NCBI GenBank assembly: GCA_934162555.1 | Contig: CAKPJE010000009.1 | Span: forward strand, 1-20,565 | Reading direction: 5' to 3' | From: an uncultured Bacilli bacterium | GTDB lineage: Bacteria > Bacillota_I > Bacilli_A > RF39 > UBA660 | Length of the DNA stretch: 20,565 nucleotides | In this document: piece by piece, positions 13,304-20,565 of the stretch | How positions within the stretch are numbered: the stretch's first letter is position 1 | How the letters are laid out: each line of letters opens with the position of its first letter | Notes under the pieces: generated by a model | The model's input: only the letters and a program-made list of their open reading frames with translations | What the model was told of the DNA's origin: nothing | The model's database searches: none | Made by a program: the position numbers and the translations under genes

Positions 13304-14641
13304 ATGCAAAGATTAAAAAGAAAAATTGATGATTTCCTAATAGAATGGAAAAATAGTAAAAATAAGCTCCCACTTATTGTAAAAGGTGCCAGACAGATCG
13401 GAAAAACAAATGCTATTAGAAATTTTGGGCAAAATTACTATGAAACATTTATAGAAATTAATTTTGTTCTTGAACCAGAATTTAAATCAATATTTAAAAG
13501 AACATTTAATGTTGATGAAATAATTAAAGAAATAACAATGAGAAGACCAGAAATTAATTTAAAGCCGAATAATACTTTGATTTTTTTTGATGAAATGCAA
13601 GAATGTGTAAGTACTGCAACATCTTTAAAATCATTTAAAGAAGACGGAAGATACGATGTTATATGTTCAGGATCACTTATGGGAATCAACTATAAAAAAA
13701 TTGAATCTAATAGTGTTGGTAACAAACAAGATTATATAATGCATTCTATGGACTTTGAAGAATTTTTGTGGGCTAAAGGTTATAAAGAAAATCAAATTGA
13801 TGATTTATATAATTATATGAAAGAATGCAAACCTTTAACAGAAACTCAATATGATGTTATGATGAACAATTTTAGAGATTATATGGTATTAGGTGGTATG
13901 CCAGCAATTGTATCTAATTACATTGAAAATAAAAATTTTAGTGGTGTTCTAAACATGCAAAAACAAATATTACTCGATTATGAAGAAGATATAACAAAAT
14001 ATGCTAATGGATTAGATCAAAGTAAAATACTAGCATTCTATAAAACTATCCCTGTATTTCTTGGAAATGAAAATAAGAAATTTCAAATATCAAAAATTAC
14101 AGATGGCGCTAGAAACAGAGAATATATTGGTGTAATGAATTGGTTAGAAAGAGCAGAAATAATAAATGTTAGTTATTGTCTTGATGAATTAAGTCTCCCA
14201 TTAAAGGGAAATTATAATCCAACTAATTATCGAATATATTTTAGTGATACAGGATTATTAATCGGCTCACTTGATGAAGAAGTACAAGAAGATTTAAGAA
14301 AAAATCAAAACTTTAATACATATAAAGGTGCAATATACGAAAATATAGTTGGAGATATGCTGGTCAAAGAAGGATACGATTTATACTTTTACAAAAATGA
14401 AAAAGGAACAATCGAAATGGATTTTTTCATAAGAGATAAAAATTCTCTTATCCCAGTAGAAGTTAAAGCTAATGATAACTCCACTACATCACTTAATAAT
14501 TTGATTGAAAACAATAATTATAAAGATATAAAATACGGAATTAAACTTTGCAACAAAAATATAGGATTTAATGGTAAATTTTATACTTTTCCATACTTTA
14601 TGACATTTTTGCTAAAGAGATATTTAAAAGAAACAAAATAA
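13304..14641 (+). CDS. AAA-family ATPase with DUF4143 domain
   Basis: This 445-residue protein belongs to the widespread AAA_14/DUF4143 ATPases of unknown function, often found in variable genome regions. Walker A GARQIGKT (28-35), Walker B LIFFDEMQE (92-100) and a sensor-like CSGSLMG (121-127) are intact. They are followed by the family segment MDFEEFLWAKG and a helical middle. The C-terminal DUF4143 part has YFSDTGLLIGSL and then IEMDFFI...LIPVEVKA, an arrangement like a PD-(D/E)xK nuclease core (D, then E-x-K). The start is ATG 13304, set by GAGGTG; an in-frame GTG lies within the ribosome site. A terminator follows directly, so it is a single-gene unit. It may act in defence or toxin-antitoxin-like control, but nothing here proves that. 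Confidence 0.88.
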   Translation: MQRLKRKIDDFLIEWKNSKNKLPLIVKGARQIGKTNAIRNFGQNYYETFIEINFVLEPEFKSIFKRTFNVDEIIKEITMRRPEINLKPNNTLIFFDEMQECVSTATSLKSFKEDGRYDVICSGSLMGINYKKIESNSVGNKQDYIMHSMDFEEFLWAKGYKENQIDDLYNYMKECKPLTETQYDVMMNNFRDYMVLGGMPAIVSNYIENKNFSGVLNMQKQILLDYEEDITKYANGLDQSKILAFYKTIPVFLGNENKKFQISKITDGARNREYIGVMNWLERAEIINVSYCLDELSLPLKGNYNPTNYRIYFSDTGLLIGSLDEEVQEDLRKNQNFNTYKGAIYENIVGDMLVKEGYDLYFYKNEKGTIEMDFFIRDKNSLIPVEVKANDNSTTSLNNLIENNNYKDIKYGIKLCNKNIGFNGKFYTFPYFMTFLLKRYLKETK

Positions 14642-14670
14642 AATCTAGATAAAATAAATCTAGATTTTTT
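14640..14670 (+). terminator. Rho-independent terminator of the AAA ATPase gene
   Basis: Stem AAATCTAGAT (14641-14650) with ATCTAGATTT (14658-14667), a 7-base A/T loop and a run of T. The gene's stop codon (14639-14641) touches the stem. Confidence 0.85.
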
Positions 14671-14684
14671 TATTTAAAACCTTA

Positions 14685-14709
14685 CATCAAAAAAGAGCCT
14701 TAAGCTCTT
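14685..14709 (-). terminator. Rho-independent terminator overlapping the efp stop codon
   Basis: On the minus strand AAGAGC and GCTCTT (14704-14709 and 14693-14698) pair around a 5-base loop that contains part of the efp stop codon, followed by TTTTTT. Confidence 0.75.
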
Positions 14710-15257
14710 GAAACATATTTTCCATCTTTAGTTGAAATTAATATTGTTTCCCCTTCTTCAATAAATAGAGGAACTCTTACAGTATGTCCAGTTTCTAATA
14801 CGGCATCTTTTTGAGCATTATTTGTTGTATTTCCTTTTACAGCAGGTTCAGTTGACACTATCTTCATAGCAATCTTATCAGGTAAAATTAAACCTAACAA
14901 CTCACCCTCATAGAAAGTTAAATCAACTTCCAAACCTTCTTTTAAATAAATAGCATCATCACCAACTTGTTCACTTGATAGTTCTATTTGTTCAAAAGTT
15001 TGCATATTCATAAAATTATACTTATTGCCATCATTATATAAAAATTGCATTGGGTGTTTTTCAATCATGGCCTTTTCTAGTTTAATACTACTATTAAATG
15101 TTTTTTCAACAATTGCGCCTGTTCTCAAATTTCTTAATTTCGTTTTCATGAAAGCTGCACCCTTACCAGGTTTAACATGTAAAAATTCAATTACTGAATA
15201 TATATCGCCTTCAAATAAAACTGTCATTCCAACTTTAATATCATTTACGTTTATCAT
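14700..15257 (-). CDS. efp: Elongation factor P
   Basis: EF-P binds between the P and E sites of the ribosome and relieves stalling at polyproline stretches. The 185-residue product has the three beta-barrel domains of the family. The tip of domain 1 reads HVKPGKGAAFMKTKLRN, with the modifiable lysine at K32 as in Bacillus EF-P. The C-terminal domain ends TVRVPLFIEEGETILISTKDG. K32 in PGKGAA fits a lysine-modified type (5-aminopentanol in Bacillus), and the associated M16 pair is encoded about 10 kb away. ATG 15257 follows GGGGAG. It lies 14 bases after rpmG and shares its promoters. Confidence 0.96.
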   Translation of the reverse strand: MINVNDIKVGMTVLFEGDIYSVIEFLHVKPGKGAAFMKTKLRNLRTGAIVEKTFNSSIKLEKAMIEKHPMQFLYNDGNKYNFMNMQTFEQIELSSEQVGDDAIYLKEGLEVDLTFYEGELLGLILPDKIAMKIVSTEPAVKGNTTNNAQKDAVLETGHTVRVPLFIEEGETILISTKDGKYVSRA

Positions 15258-15271
15258 AAGTCAACTCCCCA

Positions 15272-15439
15272 CTATTTGCTTTCTTTATGTAATGTATTTG
15301 CTCTACATTTATTACAGAATTTTTTTAATTCTAAACGGTCAGTAGTATTTTTTTTATTTTTAGAAACACGGTAGTTTTCTGATTTACAAACACTACATTT
15401 AAGAGTAACTAATTCTCTAGCTTCACCTTTTTTAGCCAT
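15272..15439 (-). CDS. rpmG: 50S ribosomal protein L33
   Basis: A 55-residue basic protein with the L33 pattern: MAKKGEARELVTLKCSVC, then ENYRVSKNKKNTTDRLELKK, then FCNKC, ending RANTLHKESK. Four Cys (C15, C18, C42, C45) form a zinc ribbon, so this is the zinc-containing (C+) paralogue; many Firmicutes also carry a Cys-free copy used under zinc starvation. ATG 15439 follows GGGAGGG. It is co-transcribed with efp 14 bases downstream, coupling two translation genes. Confidence 0.94.
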   Translation of the reverse strand: MAKKGEARELVTLKCSVCKSENYRVSKNKKNTTDRLELKKFCNKCRANTLHKESK

Positions 15440-15470
15440 AATTTTCCCTCCCTTTAAAAGCGTCTATCAT

Positions 15471-15499
15471 ATTATAACATTCTTAAATGAAAATATCAA
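15471..15499 (-). promoter_or_regulatory. Proximal promoter of rpmG-efp
   Basis: Minus strand: TTGATA (15494-15499), 17-bp spacer, TATAAT (15471-15476) with an upstream TG. This is one of the strongest promoter matches in the window and fits a ribosomal protein gene. Confidence 0.75.
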
Positions 15500-15522
15500 A
15501 TAAAAATGTATAAAACATAAGA

Positions 15523-15551
15523 ATTATAATAAATTTTTTATAAAAAAGCAA
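15523..15551 (-). promoter_or_regulatory. Distal second promoter of rpmG-efp
   Basis: Minus strand: TTGCTT (15546-15551), 17-bp spacer, TATAAT (15523-15528), exactly 52 bp upstream of the proximal promoter. Confidence 0.5.
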
Positions 15552-15578
15552 GATTTTTTTTAAAATTTCCCAGTTTTC

Positions 15579-18125
15579 TCACTTTACATTATACCAATTA
15601 TCACCATAATCAATTTCAACTCTAAGTGGTACCTCTAATTTACAAGTATTCTCCATTAACTCTGTTACCATTTTTTTAACAATTTCAATCTCATCATTTG
15701 GTACATCAAAAATAAGTTCATCATGGACCTGAATAATCATTTTTGTCTTCAAATTTCTATTAATAAGTTCCCTATCAATCTCAATCATAGCCTTCTTAAT
15801 TATATCTGCACTTGTCCCCTGAATCGGTGTATTAAGCGCGATTCTCTCACCCTGTTGCCTTATCATATAATTTGTATTTTTAAGCTCATTAACATTCCTA
15901 ATACGACCAAATAAAGTTTTTACAAAACCATTTTCATAAGCCTCTTTTTTCATATTATCCATATACTCTTTTATACCAGGATAAGTATTTAAATAATTAT
16001 CAATAAACTCTTTTGCTTCCTTAGGACTAATACCTACATTTTCTGCTAAACCATAACCACTAATACCATATATTATTCCAAAATTAACAGCTTTTGCTAT
16101 TCTTCTCATATCTTTATTAACATCGTCTATATTAACTTTAAAAATATCAGCAGCCGTTTTCGTATGAATATCAATACCATGTTTAAAAGCCTCAATCATA
16201 GAATCAATATGCGCGATTGAACTAAGTATTCTAAGTTCTATCTGTGAATAATCACTGCTTAAAATAACAGCATTATCAGAAGGCAAAAAAGCCTTTCTAA
16301 TCATTTTACCATATTCATATCTAACAGGAATATTTTGAATATTAGGTTCAAGAGAAGATAGTCTACCAGTTCGTGCTGTAACTTGACTATAAATAGTATG
16401 AATTTTACCATCTGGTGAAATCGTATTAATAAGTCCTTCAATATAAGTTGAATAAAGTTTAGCTAGCATTCTATACTCAATTATTTCATCAATTACAGGA
16501 TGAGTACCCTTTAATTTCGTCAAAACATCATTAGCCGTAGAATAACCACTTTGATTCTTCTTAACATGTGATAAACCAAGTTCATCAAACAAAACTTCAC
16601 CCAATTGTTTTGGAGAATTAATATTAAATTCATGACCAACTAAATTATAAATATTGTTAGAAACTAAATTCATTTTATCATTTATTTCTTTACCCATATT
16701 TTCTAAAACATCACGACTAACATAAATACCATTATATTCCATCCTACCAAGAACCTTAGTAAGTGGCAATTCAATATTTTCATATAAATTTATTAATTCC
16801 TTATTTTTTAATTCACTTAAAAACTTTTCTTTAGTTTCATACAAAAATTTAGCCTTCAAAGCAGCAGCTTTAGAAATATCACCATCTTTAGAATAAACCT
16901 CTTTTATTAATGGTATATTATAACCAAAATTATTAGCAAGCACTGCAATATCATCTTTAGTATTGTATTCAAGTAAATAAGAAGCAACCATTGTATCAAA
17001 TGGTGCATTTTCTAACTCAATTCCTTCTCGTTTTAAAGAAACATATAATCTTTTTAAATCATAAGTTATACAAATTTTATCAAATATTTCTTTATTTTTA
17101 ATCAAGTTTTCAAAACTAATATAATAAGCATTATTACCATCATACAATCCAGCACCTACTGGTTTAGTTTTAAAATAATTAAAATCTTTACTCTCTAAAT
17201 AAATAGAACACTTATCTAAAACTGGTATATTATCTACTGTTTGATAATTAAATTCTATTTCTTTTTTTACATTATCTTTTAAAAGAGAATAAAATTCAAG
17301 TTCTGAATAAATACTATTTAATTTATCTACATCAGGACCATTATAATATGTATCATCCAAATTTATCTCTAATGGGACTTCTTTATAAATAGTAGCAAGT
17401 TCATATGAAAAATAAGCATTACTTTTATCATTTTCAAGTTTTTCTTTAGTCTTACCTTTTATTTCATCAATATTATCATATATTCCATCTAAAGTTTTAT
17501 ATTCCTGTAATAATTTTAAAGCACCCTTTTCACCAATTCCCTTAACACCAGGTATATTATCAGAACTATCACCCATCAAAGCTTTTAAATCAATTATATT
17601 TATTGGTTTAATACCATAATCTTTTTCAAAAGTTTCCTCATTATATCTGATTGATTCTCCGCCAGATTTTAATAGTTTTACATCAACATCTTCATTTATT
17701 AATTGCAACAAATCCTTATCACTACTAATAATAGTACCTTTTATATCTTCTTTATCACAATATGTTGAGAAGGTTCCTATTATATCATCTGCTTCATAGT
17801 TATCTATATCATACCATTTTAATCCCATTGCTGAGATTACTTCTTTTGCGATTGGAAATTGTTTTTTTAATTCATCTGGTGTTTCAATTCTTCCGCCCTT
17901 ATAATTTTCATATTTTTCATGTCTAAATGTTTTACCACGATCAAAAGCAACAATTACATAATTAGGTTTTTCTTCCTCCAATATTTTGTTAATCATATTT
18001 ACTAAACCATATATAGCATTAGTTGGGAAATTTTTAGAATTTTTCATAAAATTACCACTATAAGCAGTCGCATAGTAAGATCTAAACAACAAATTATTCC
18101 CATCAATCATTATTAAACGCTTCAT
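15579..18125 (-). CDS. polA: DNA polymerase I
   Basis: PolA removes RNA primers and fills gaps in replication and repair. The 848-residue protein carries a full 5'-3' exonuclease domain (about 1-290: MIDGNNLLFRSYYA, AFDRGKTFRHEKY, NYEADDIIG, SSDKDLL, GDSSDNIPGVKGIG). A middle domain (about 305-465) lacks the DxE-type residues of a proofreading exonuclease, as in Bacillus PolA. The polymerase domain has motif A SSDYSQIELR (about 624-633), motif B RRIAKAVNFGIIYG (about 675-688) and motif C QVHDE (about 799-803). ATG 18125 is preferred over ATG 18134 because GGAG lies 9 bases before the former and almost touches the latter. It is a single gene, divergent from the small membrane protein gene. Confidence 0.97.
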   Translation of the reverse strand: MKRLIMIDGNNLLFRSYYATAYSGNFMKNSKNFPTNAIYGLVNMINKILEEEKPNYVIVAFDRGKTFRHEKYENYKGGRIETPDELKKQFPIAKEVISAMGLKWYDIDNYEADDIIGTFSTYCDKEDIKGTIISSDKDLLQLINEDVDVKLLKSGGESIRYNEETFEKDYGIKPINIIDLKALMGDSSDNIPGVKGIGEKGALKLLQEYKTLDGIYDNIDEIKGKTKEKLENDKSNAYFSYELATIYKEVPLEINLDDTYYNGPDVDKLNSIYSELEFYSLLKDNVKKEIEFNYQTVDNIPVLDKCSIYLESKDFNYFKTKPVGAGLYDGNNAYYISFENLIKNKEIFDKICITYDLKRLYVSLKREGIELENAPFDTMVASYLLEYNTKDDIAVLANNFGYNIPLIKEVYSKDGDISKAAALKAKFLYETKEKFLSELKNKELINLYENIELPLTKVLGRMEYNGIYVSRDVLENMGKEINDKMNLVSNNIYNLVGHEFNINSPKQLGEVLFDELGLSHVKKNQSGYSTANDVLTKLKGTHPVIDEIIEYRMLAKLYSTYIEGLINTISPDGKIHTIYSQVTARTGRLSSLEPNIQNIPVRYEYGKMIRKAFLPSDNAVILSSDYSQIELRILSSIAHIDSMIEAFKHGIDIHTKTAADIFKVNIDDVNKDMRRIAKAVNFGIIYGISGYGLAENVGISPKEAKEFIDNYLNTYPGIKEYMDNMKKEAYENGFVKTLFGRIRNVNELKNTNYMIRQQGERIALNTPIQGTSADIIKKAMIEIDRELINRNLKTKMIIQVHDELIFDVPNDEIEIVKKMVTELMENTCKLEVPLRVEIDYGDNWYNVK

Positions 18126-18173
18126 TTTTCTCATCTCCTCCTATATTTTACCATATTTTTCTATATTTTACTA

Positions 18174-18202
18174 TTGTACTTTTAAATTTTAAATGATATA
18201 AT
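18174..18202 (+). promoter_or_regulatory. Promoter of the small membrane protein and folate gene
   Basis: TTGTAC (18174-18179), 17-bp spacer, TATAAT (18197-18202), divergent from polA. Confidence 0.65.
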
Positions 18203-18223
18203 TTATTTAAGGATGTGATTGTT

Positions 18224-18490
18224 TTGAAAGTTTTTAAAAAGATTATTTCTATTTTATTTACTCTAGTATTAGTTGCATGGGTTTGCTTAATCGTTTTTGA
18301 TTTTATAAAATGTGGCCAAAAGGATGAAAATGGTGAATTCCAAAAGCCGTTAATTGTTTTAAAAGAAACAAAATATGATTATGATGATGGTAGTACAACT
18401 GAATATATGAGTTTGGGCTATAAATTTATTGTATATAATAGAAATTCTTTAAGAGCTTATAAATTTGGACCTTTCTGGTTAAAGGTTTAA
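18224..18490 (+). CDS. Small conserved-looking single-helix membrane protein
   Basis: The 88-residue product has a basic start, one membrane helix (about residues 6-26, IISILFTLVLVAWVCLIVFDF) and an extracytoplasmic domain of about 60 residues. The latter includes YDDGSTTEYMSLGYKFIVYNR and ends FGPFWLKV; similar short proteins of unknown function occur in Firmicutes as far as I recall. The start is a TTG at 18224, ten bases after AAGGA; the in-frame GTG at 18215 is one base from AAGGAT and unlikely. The leader TGTGATTGTT before the start resembles that of ybeY. The folate cyclo-ligase gene follows 30 bases later, so they share a promoter. Function is unknown. Confidence 0.65.
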   Translation: MKVFKKIISILFTLVLVAWVCLIVFDFIKCGQKDENGEFQKPLIVLKETKYDYDDGSTTEYMSLGYKFIVYNRNSLRAYKFGPFWLKV

Positions 18491-18520
18491 ACTAAGTAAG
18501 TTCTTTTACTTTCATCTTTT

Positions 18521-19054
18521 ATGAAAAATGAACTAAGAAATAAATATAAAAAAATAAGAAATATTACTCATTCACTTGATAAAGACAATTCAATATTTAA
18601 TATAATTGTTAATTTAAAAGAATTTATTAATTGTAATGATATTTTAATTTATTATTCTATTAATAGTGAAGTAGATACTTTAAGATTAATTAAATATTGT
18701 CTAAATAATAAAAAACGTGTTTTTATTCCAAGATGTGATAATGATATGGATTTTTATTTAATTGATAATAACTTAAAAAAAGGTAAATTTAACATTATAG
18801 AAAGTACATCTAGTATTAATGATTATAAAAACAGTATCTGTATTACACCTGGTATATGCTTTGACAAATATTTTTATAGAATTGGTTATGGTAAAGGATA
18901 TTATGATAGATTTTTTAAAAATTATGATGGCTTAAAAATTGGTGTGTGCTACGAAGAATGTTTGATTGATAATTGTTACCATGACGAAAATGATGTACCT
19001 GTTGATATTATTATAACAAACAAAAAAATTATGAAAAAAGGGAATCTAAATTGA
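18521..19054 (+). CDS. 5-formyltetrahydrofolate cyclo-ligase
   Basis: This enzyme (MTHFS/YgfA/YqgN family) converts 5-formyl-THF with ATP to 5,10-methenyl-THF, returning a storage or inhibitory folate to the one-carbon pool. The 177-residue cytosolic product has the basic N-terminal Lys/Arg helix (LRNKYKKIR), YYSINSEVDT, KRVFIPRC and the signature ITPGICFD...RIGYGKGYYDRF (120-131), which is close to the family's RLGYGGGYYDRF. ATG 18521 has no visible ribosome site: the preceding bases are T-rich (TTTCATCTTTT), and no alternative start exists upstream. Its stop overlaps that of the convergent ndk by 9 bases inside a hairpin. Confidence 0.92.
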   Translation: MKNELRNKYKKIRNITHSLDKDNSIFNIIVNLKEFINCNDILIYYSINSEVDTLRLIKYCLNNKKRVFIPRCDNDMDFYLIDNNLKKGKFNIIESTSSINDYKNSICITPGICFDKYFYRIGYGKGYYDRFFKNYDGLKIGVCYEECLIDNCYHDENDVPVDIIITNKKIMKKGNLN

Positions 19055-19064
19055 TTTCCCTTTT
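19036..19064. terminator. Shared bidirectional terminator between the folate gene and ndk
   Basis: AAAAGGGAATC (19036-19046) pairs with GATTTCCCTTTT (19053-19064) with one bulged A and a 6-base loop. T-runs follow on the minus strand and at the plus-strand arm. The stop codons of both convergent genes lie in or next to the loop. Confidence 0.7.
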
Positions 19065-19483
19065 AATAATACTTTTTTGTACTTTTTAAATCTATTTAAT
19101 TCAATTAAAGCACTTTCATTTGAATCACTAGCATGCATAACATTACGTGTTGTATCAACTTTATTACCATATAAATATCTTATAGTACCTTTTTCAGCTT
19201 TATTGGGATTAGTCGCTCCCATTATAGTTCTTACTTTATTTATAGCATCTTCACCAAATACGGTCATTGATATAACTTTACCAGATAACATATATTCTTT
19301 TAAATGAGGAAAAAATGGTTTATCAACTAAATGAGCATAATGTTCTTTAATAAATTCTTCATTTAAATTAATTATATTTACATCGCCTATTGATAAATTG
19401 TTTTTAATTAATTTTTCAATTACATATTTTACTATTTCACTTTTTACTCCATCGGGTTTAATCATTACAAAAGTCTGTTCCAT
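19046..19483 (-). CDS. ndk: Nucleoside diphosphate kinase
   Basis: Ndk balances NTP and dNTP pools by transferring the gamma-phosphate from ATP through a phospho-His. The 145-residue product shows FVMIKPDGVK (K9), HYAHLVDKPFFPHL, GEDAINKVRTIMGATNP, KGTIRYLYG and the active-site NVMHASDSNES with His117; most bacteria have NxVHGSDS, a mild difference. It is 4 bases after nrnA with AAGGTAG as ribosome site, so the two form an operon. Its stop codon overlaps the convergent folate gene. Confidence 0.96.
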   Translation of the reverse strand: MEQTFVMIKPDGVKSEIVKYVIEKLIKNNLSIGDVNIINLNEEFIKEHYAHLVDKPFFPHLKEYMLSGKVISMTVFGEDAINKVRTIMGATNPNKAEKGTIRYLYGNKVDTTRNVMHASDSNESALIELNRFKKYKKVLLKGKSI

Positions 19484-19486
19484 ATT

Positions 19487-20449
19487 CTACCTTTCTTTAC
19501 CCTCTTTATATTCTTCACAAACTTTATCAAGTGCTTCAACGATAGCTTCTGTTTCTTCATAAGTTTTAACTTTTATTCCCGAAGCATAAGCATGTCCACC
19601 GCCACCAAAGCTTTGTGCGACTGTATTAATTACAGGTCCTCTAGATCTAATGGATACTCTTATGTTATTATTAATTGAATCAATAGAAAAAAGCACCCAA
19701 ACTAATATTTCATCTATATAGTTAAAATTATTAATCATATTACCTGCAGTTGCAACATCTATATTGTATTCATGCATTTTATCTTCGGTTATAAGTAAAT
19801 GTCCAACTCCATTTAAGGTAAGTTTTAAATTTTCGGATATATACCCTTGAAATCTTAATTCTTTTATTGGTCTCATATATAAATTGTTATATATTTTATC
19901 AGTATCAATTTTTTGTTCTTTAAGTAATTTAGAAACTAAAGCAAATGTTTTCTCTGTTGTATATGAATATAAAAATCTATTGGTATCAGCTACTAAACCA
20001 GTGTATAATTTTTCTGCTATTTCTTTTGTAAATTTAAAAGGCGTATTAAATACTAATTCCATAATCATTTGAGAAGCACTAGAAGATTTATCATCAATCC
20101 ATTCTATTTCACAAAAGCTTTCAACAAATGGATGATGATCTATTTTAATTCTATATGCAAAATCCTTATAATTGGCGCCATCTATTCTTTTAGCATCTGG
20201 TATATCAGTAACAATAAGTAAAGCATTTTCTAAGTTTTCAGGTAATTTATCAAGTAAACCCAAATATTTAAATTTATTTGCGCTTGCACCTACAGTATAT
20301 ACATTTTTTTTAGGAAATTTATTTAATATAATGTCTTTTAATGCCAAACTACTAGCAAGAGCATCAGGATCTGGTCCAATATGTCTAGCAATTACAATTG
20401 TATTATATTTTTTAATAGTCCTATATATTCTTTTATAAATATTATTCAT
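19487..20449 (-). CDS. nrnA: DHH/DHHA1 phosphoesterase, NrnA-like nano-RNase/pAp phosphatase
   Basis: NrnA-type enzymes degrade 2-5-nucleotide RNAs (nano-RNA) and many also dephosphorylate pAp; related members cleave cyclic-dinucleotide products such as pApA. The 320-residue product has the DHH domain motifs ARHIGPDPDALASS (D27, D29), VTDIPDAKR (D82), IKIDHHPF (D104, H105, H106) and ADTNRF. The C-terminal DHHA1 domain has AQSFGGGGHAYASG. There are no membrane or PAS domains, so it is not GdpP. The start is ATG 20449, preceded by AGGTG; a TTG 24 bases upstream gives a longer frame without a ribosome site. It leads the nrnA-ndk pair. The exact substrate preference is inferred from the family. 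Confidence 0.9.
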   Translation of the reverse strand: MNNIYKRIYRTIKKYNTIVIARHIGPDPDALASSLALKDIILNKFPKKNVYTVGASANKFKYLGLLDKLPENLENALLIVTDIPDAKRIDGANYKDFAYRIKIDHHPFVESFCEIEWIDDKSSSASQMIMELVFNTPFKFTKEIAEKLYTGLVADTNRFLYSYTTEKTFALVSKLLKEQKIDTDKIYNNLYMRPIKELRFQGYISENLKLTLNGVGHLLITEDKMHEYNIDVATAGNMINNFNYIDEILVWVLFSIDSINNNIRVSIRSRGPVINTVAQSFGGGGHAYASGIKVKTYEETEAIVEALDKVCEEYKEGKER

Positions 20450-20477
20450 ACAACACCTAACTTTTCTTTGCAAATAT

Positions 20478-20483
20478 ATTATA
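20478..20483 (-). promoter_or_regulatory. Probable -10 element of nrnA-ndk
   Basis: Minus-strand TATAAT about 30 bases before the start codon. The -35 region falls in the T-tract of the upstream terminator and is weak. Confidence 0.4.
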
Positions 20484-20494
20484 CTACATTTTAA

Positions 20495-20522
20495 GAAGAA
20501 AAAAAAGCACTTCTGTGCTTTT
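20495..20522 (-). terminator. Rho-independent terminator of the gene entering from the right
   Basis: Minus strand: AAAAGCAC, 4-base loop, GTGCTTTT (20503-20522), then a run of eight T with one or two interruptions. The stop codon of the partial gene lies at the base of the stem. Confidence 0.8.
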
Positions 20523-20565
20523 AAGCAATTACTTTATTAAATGTATCTTTTACAATCATTATTTC
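20521..20565 (-). CDS. C-terminal end of an unidentified protein (partial)
   Basis: An open frame enters from the right edge and ends in TAA at 20521-20523; the last residues read EIMIVKDTFNKVIA. The terminator hairpin directly at the stop supports a real gene end. Fourteen residues are too few to identify the protein. Confidence 0.4.
   Translation of the reverse strand, partial: EIMIVKDTFNKVIA

Noticed and set aside
15537..15575. Terminator after polA
   Set aside because: A long, imperfect A/T-only inverted repeat is present, but A/T runs make such pairing likely by chance, and it overlaps the distal rpmG promoter; not strong enough to list.
15579..18125. Mutated proofreading domain in PolA as an anomaly
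   Set aside because: Loss of the 3'-5' exonuclease residues is common in Firmicute PolA proteins.
1..20565. Recoded TGA (mycoplasma code), CRISPR array, tRNA or insertion sequence
   Set aside because: TGA is used as a stop, Trp is TGG, and no spaced repeat array, cloverleaf or transposase gene was seen.

Overview
The window is very AT-rich, uses the standard genetic code (TGA terminates several genes and Trp is always TGG) and has Gram-positive-type Shine-Dalgarno sites (AGGAGG or the extended AGGTGAT). The gene set is that of a low-GC Firmicute: a Cps2A-like LCP protein, the MurT/GatD pair, YqfC/YqfD, the paired M16 peptidases YmfF/YmfH, NrnA, and a PolA without a recognisable proofreading site. 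A member of the uncultured, reduced-genome Bacilli (RF39/Erysipelotrichia-like) fits best. That placement is inference; no rRNA is present.

Layout. (1) Bases 1-1982, minus strand: the start of a membrane protein resembling the N-terminus of CapD/WbpM-type polysaccharide biosynthesis proteins, then a Cps2A-like LCP protein; each has its own promoter, and both point to surface glycopolymer assembly. (2) 2010-2277: secG with its own promoter and terminator. (3) 2290-9336: a tightly packed minus-strand run read in the order STAS-like protein, yqfC, yqfD, vanZ-like, ybeY, dgkA, ZIP-like, deoD, ymfF, ymfH. It preserves the Bacillus order yqfC-yqfD-...-ybeY-dgkA, but a VanZ-like gene sits where phoH and pgpH are in Bacillus. 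(4) 9429-10232: an unrecognised two-helix membrane protein. (5) 10328-12380, plus strand: a divergent murT-gatD pair. (6) 12353-14668: an accessory-looking islet with a small orphan gene, a divergent regulator with two XRE-type HTH domains, a short 33-bp repeat block and an AAA/DUF4143 ATPase. (7) 14693-18125, minus: polA, then rpmG-efp behind two candidate promoters. (8) 18174-19054, plus: a small membrane protein and 5-formyl-THF cyclo-ligase. (9) 19046-20565, minus: nrnA-ndk and the last codons of an unidentified gene.

Working together: the LCP protein, CapD-like protein, undecaprenol kinase and MurT/GatD all serve the cell envelope. YbeY, L33, EF-P and the M16 pair (associated by family knowledge with EF-P modification) serve translation. 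DeoD, Ndk, NrnA and the folate enzyme serve nucleotide and one-carbon metabolism. YqfC/YqfD and the SpoIIAA-like STAS remnant suggest a sporulating lineage.

The most notable signal is that several proteins keep their family fold but lack the family's key residues. GatD has lost both the catalytic Cys and His while its MurT partner is also altered at its signature motifs. The ZIP-like transporter lacks both metal-binding motifs. The STAS protein lacks its phospho-acceptor Ser. There are also unusual regulatory layouts: an 11-bp-phased operator between divergent genes, 33-bp repeats before the ATPase, and hairpins that contain the stop codons of convergent genes.
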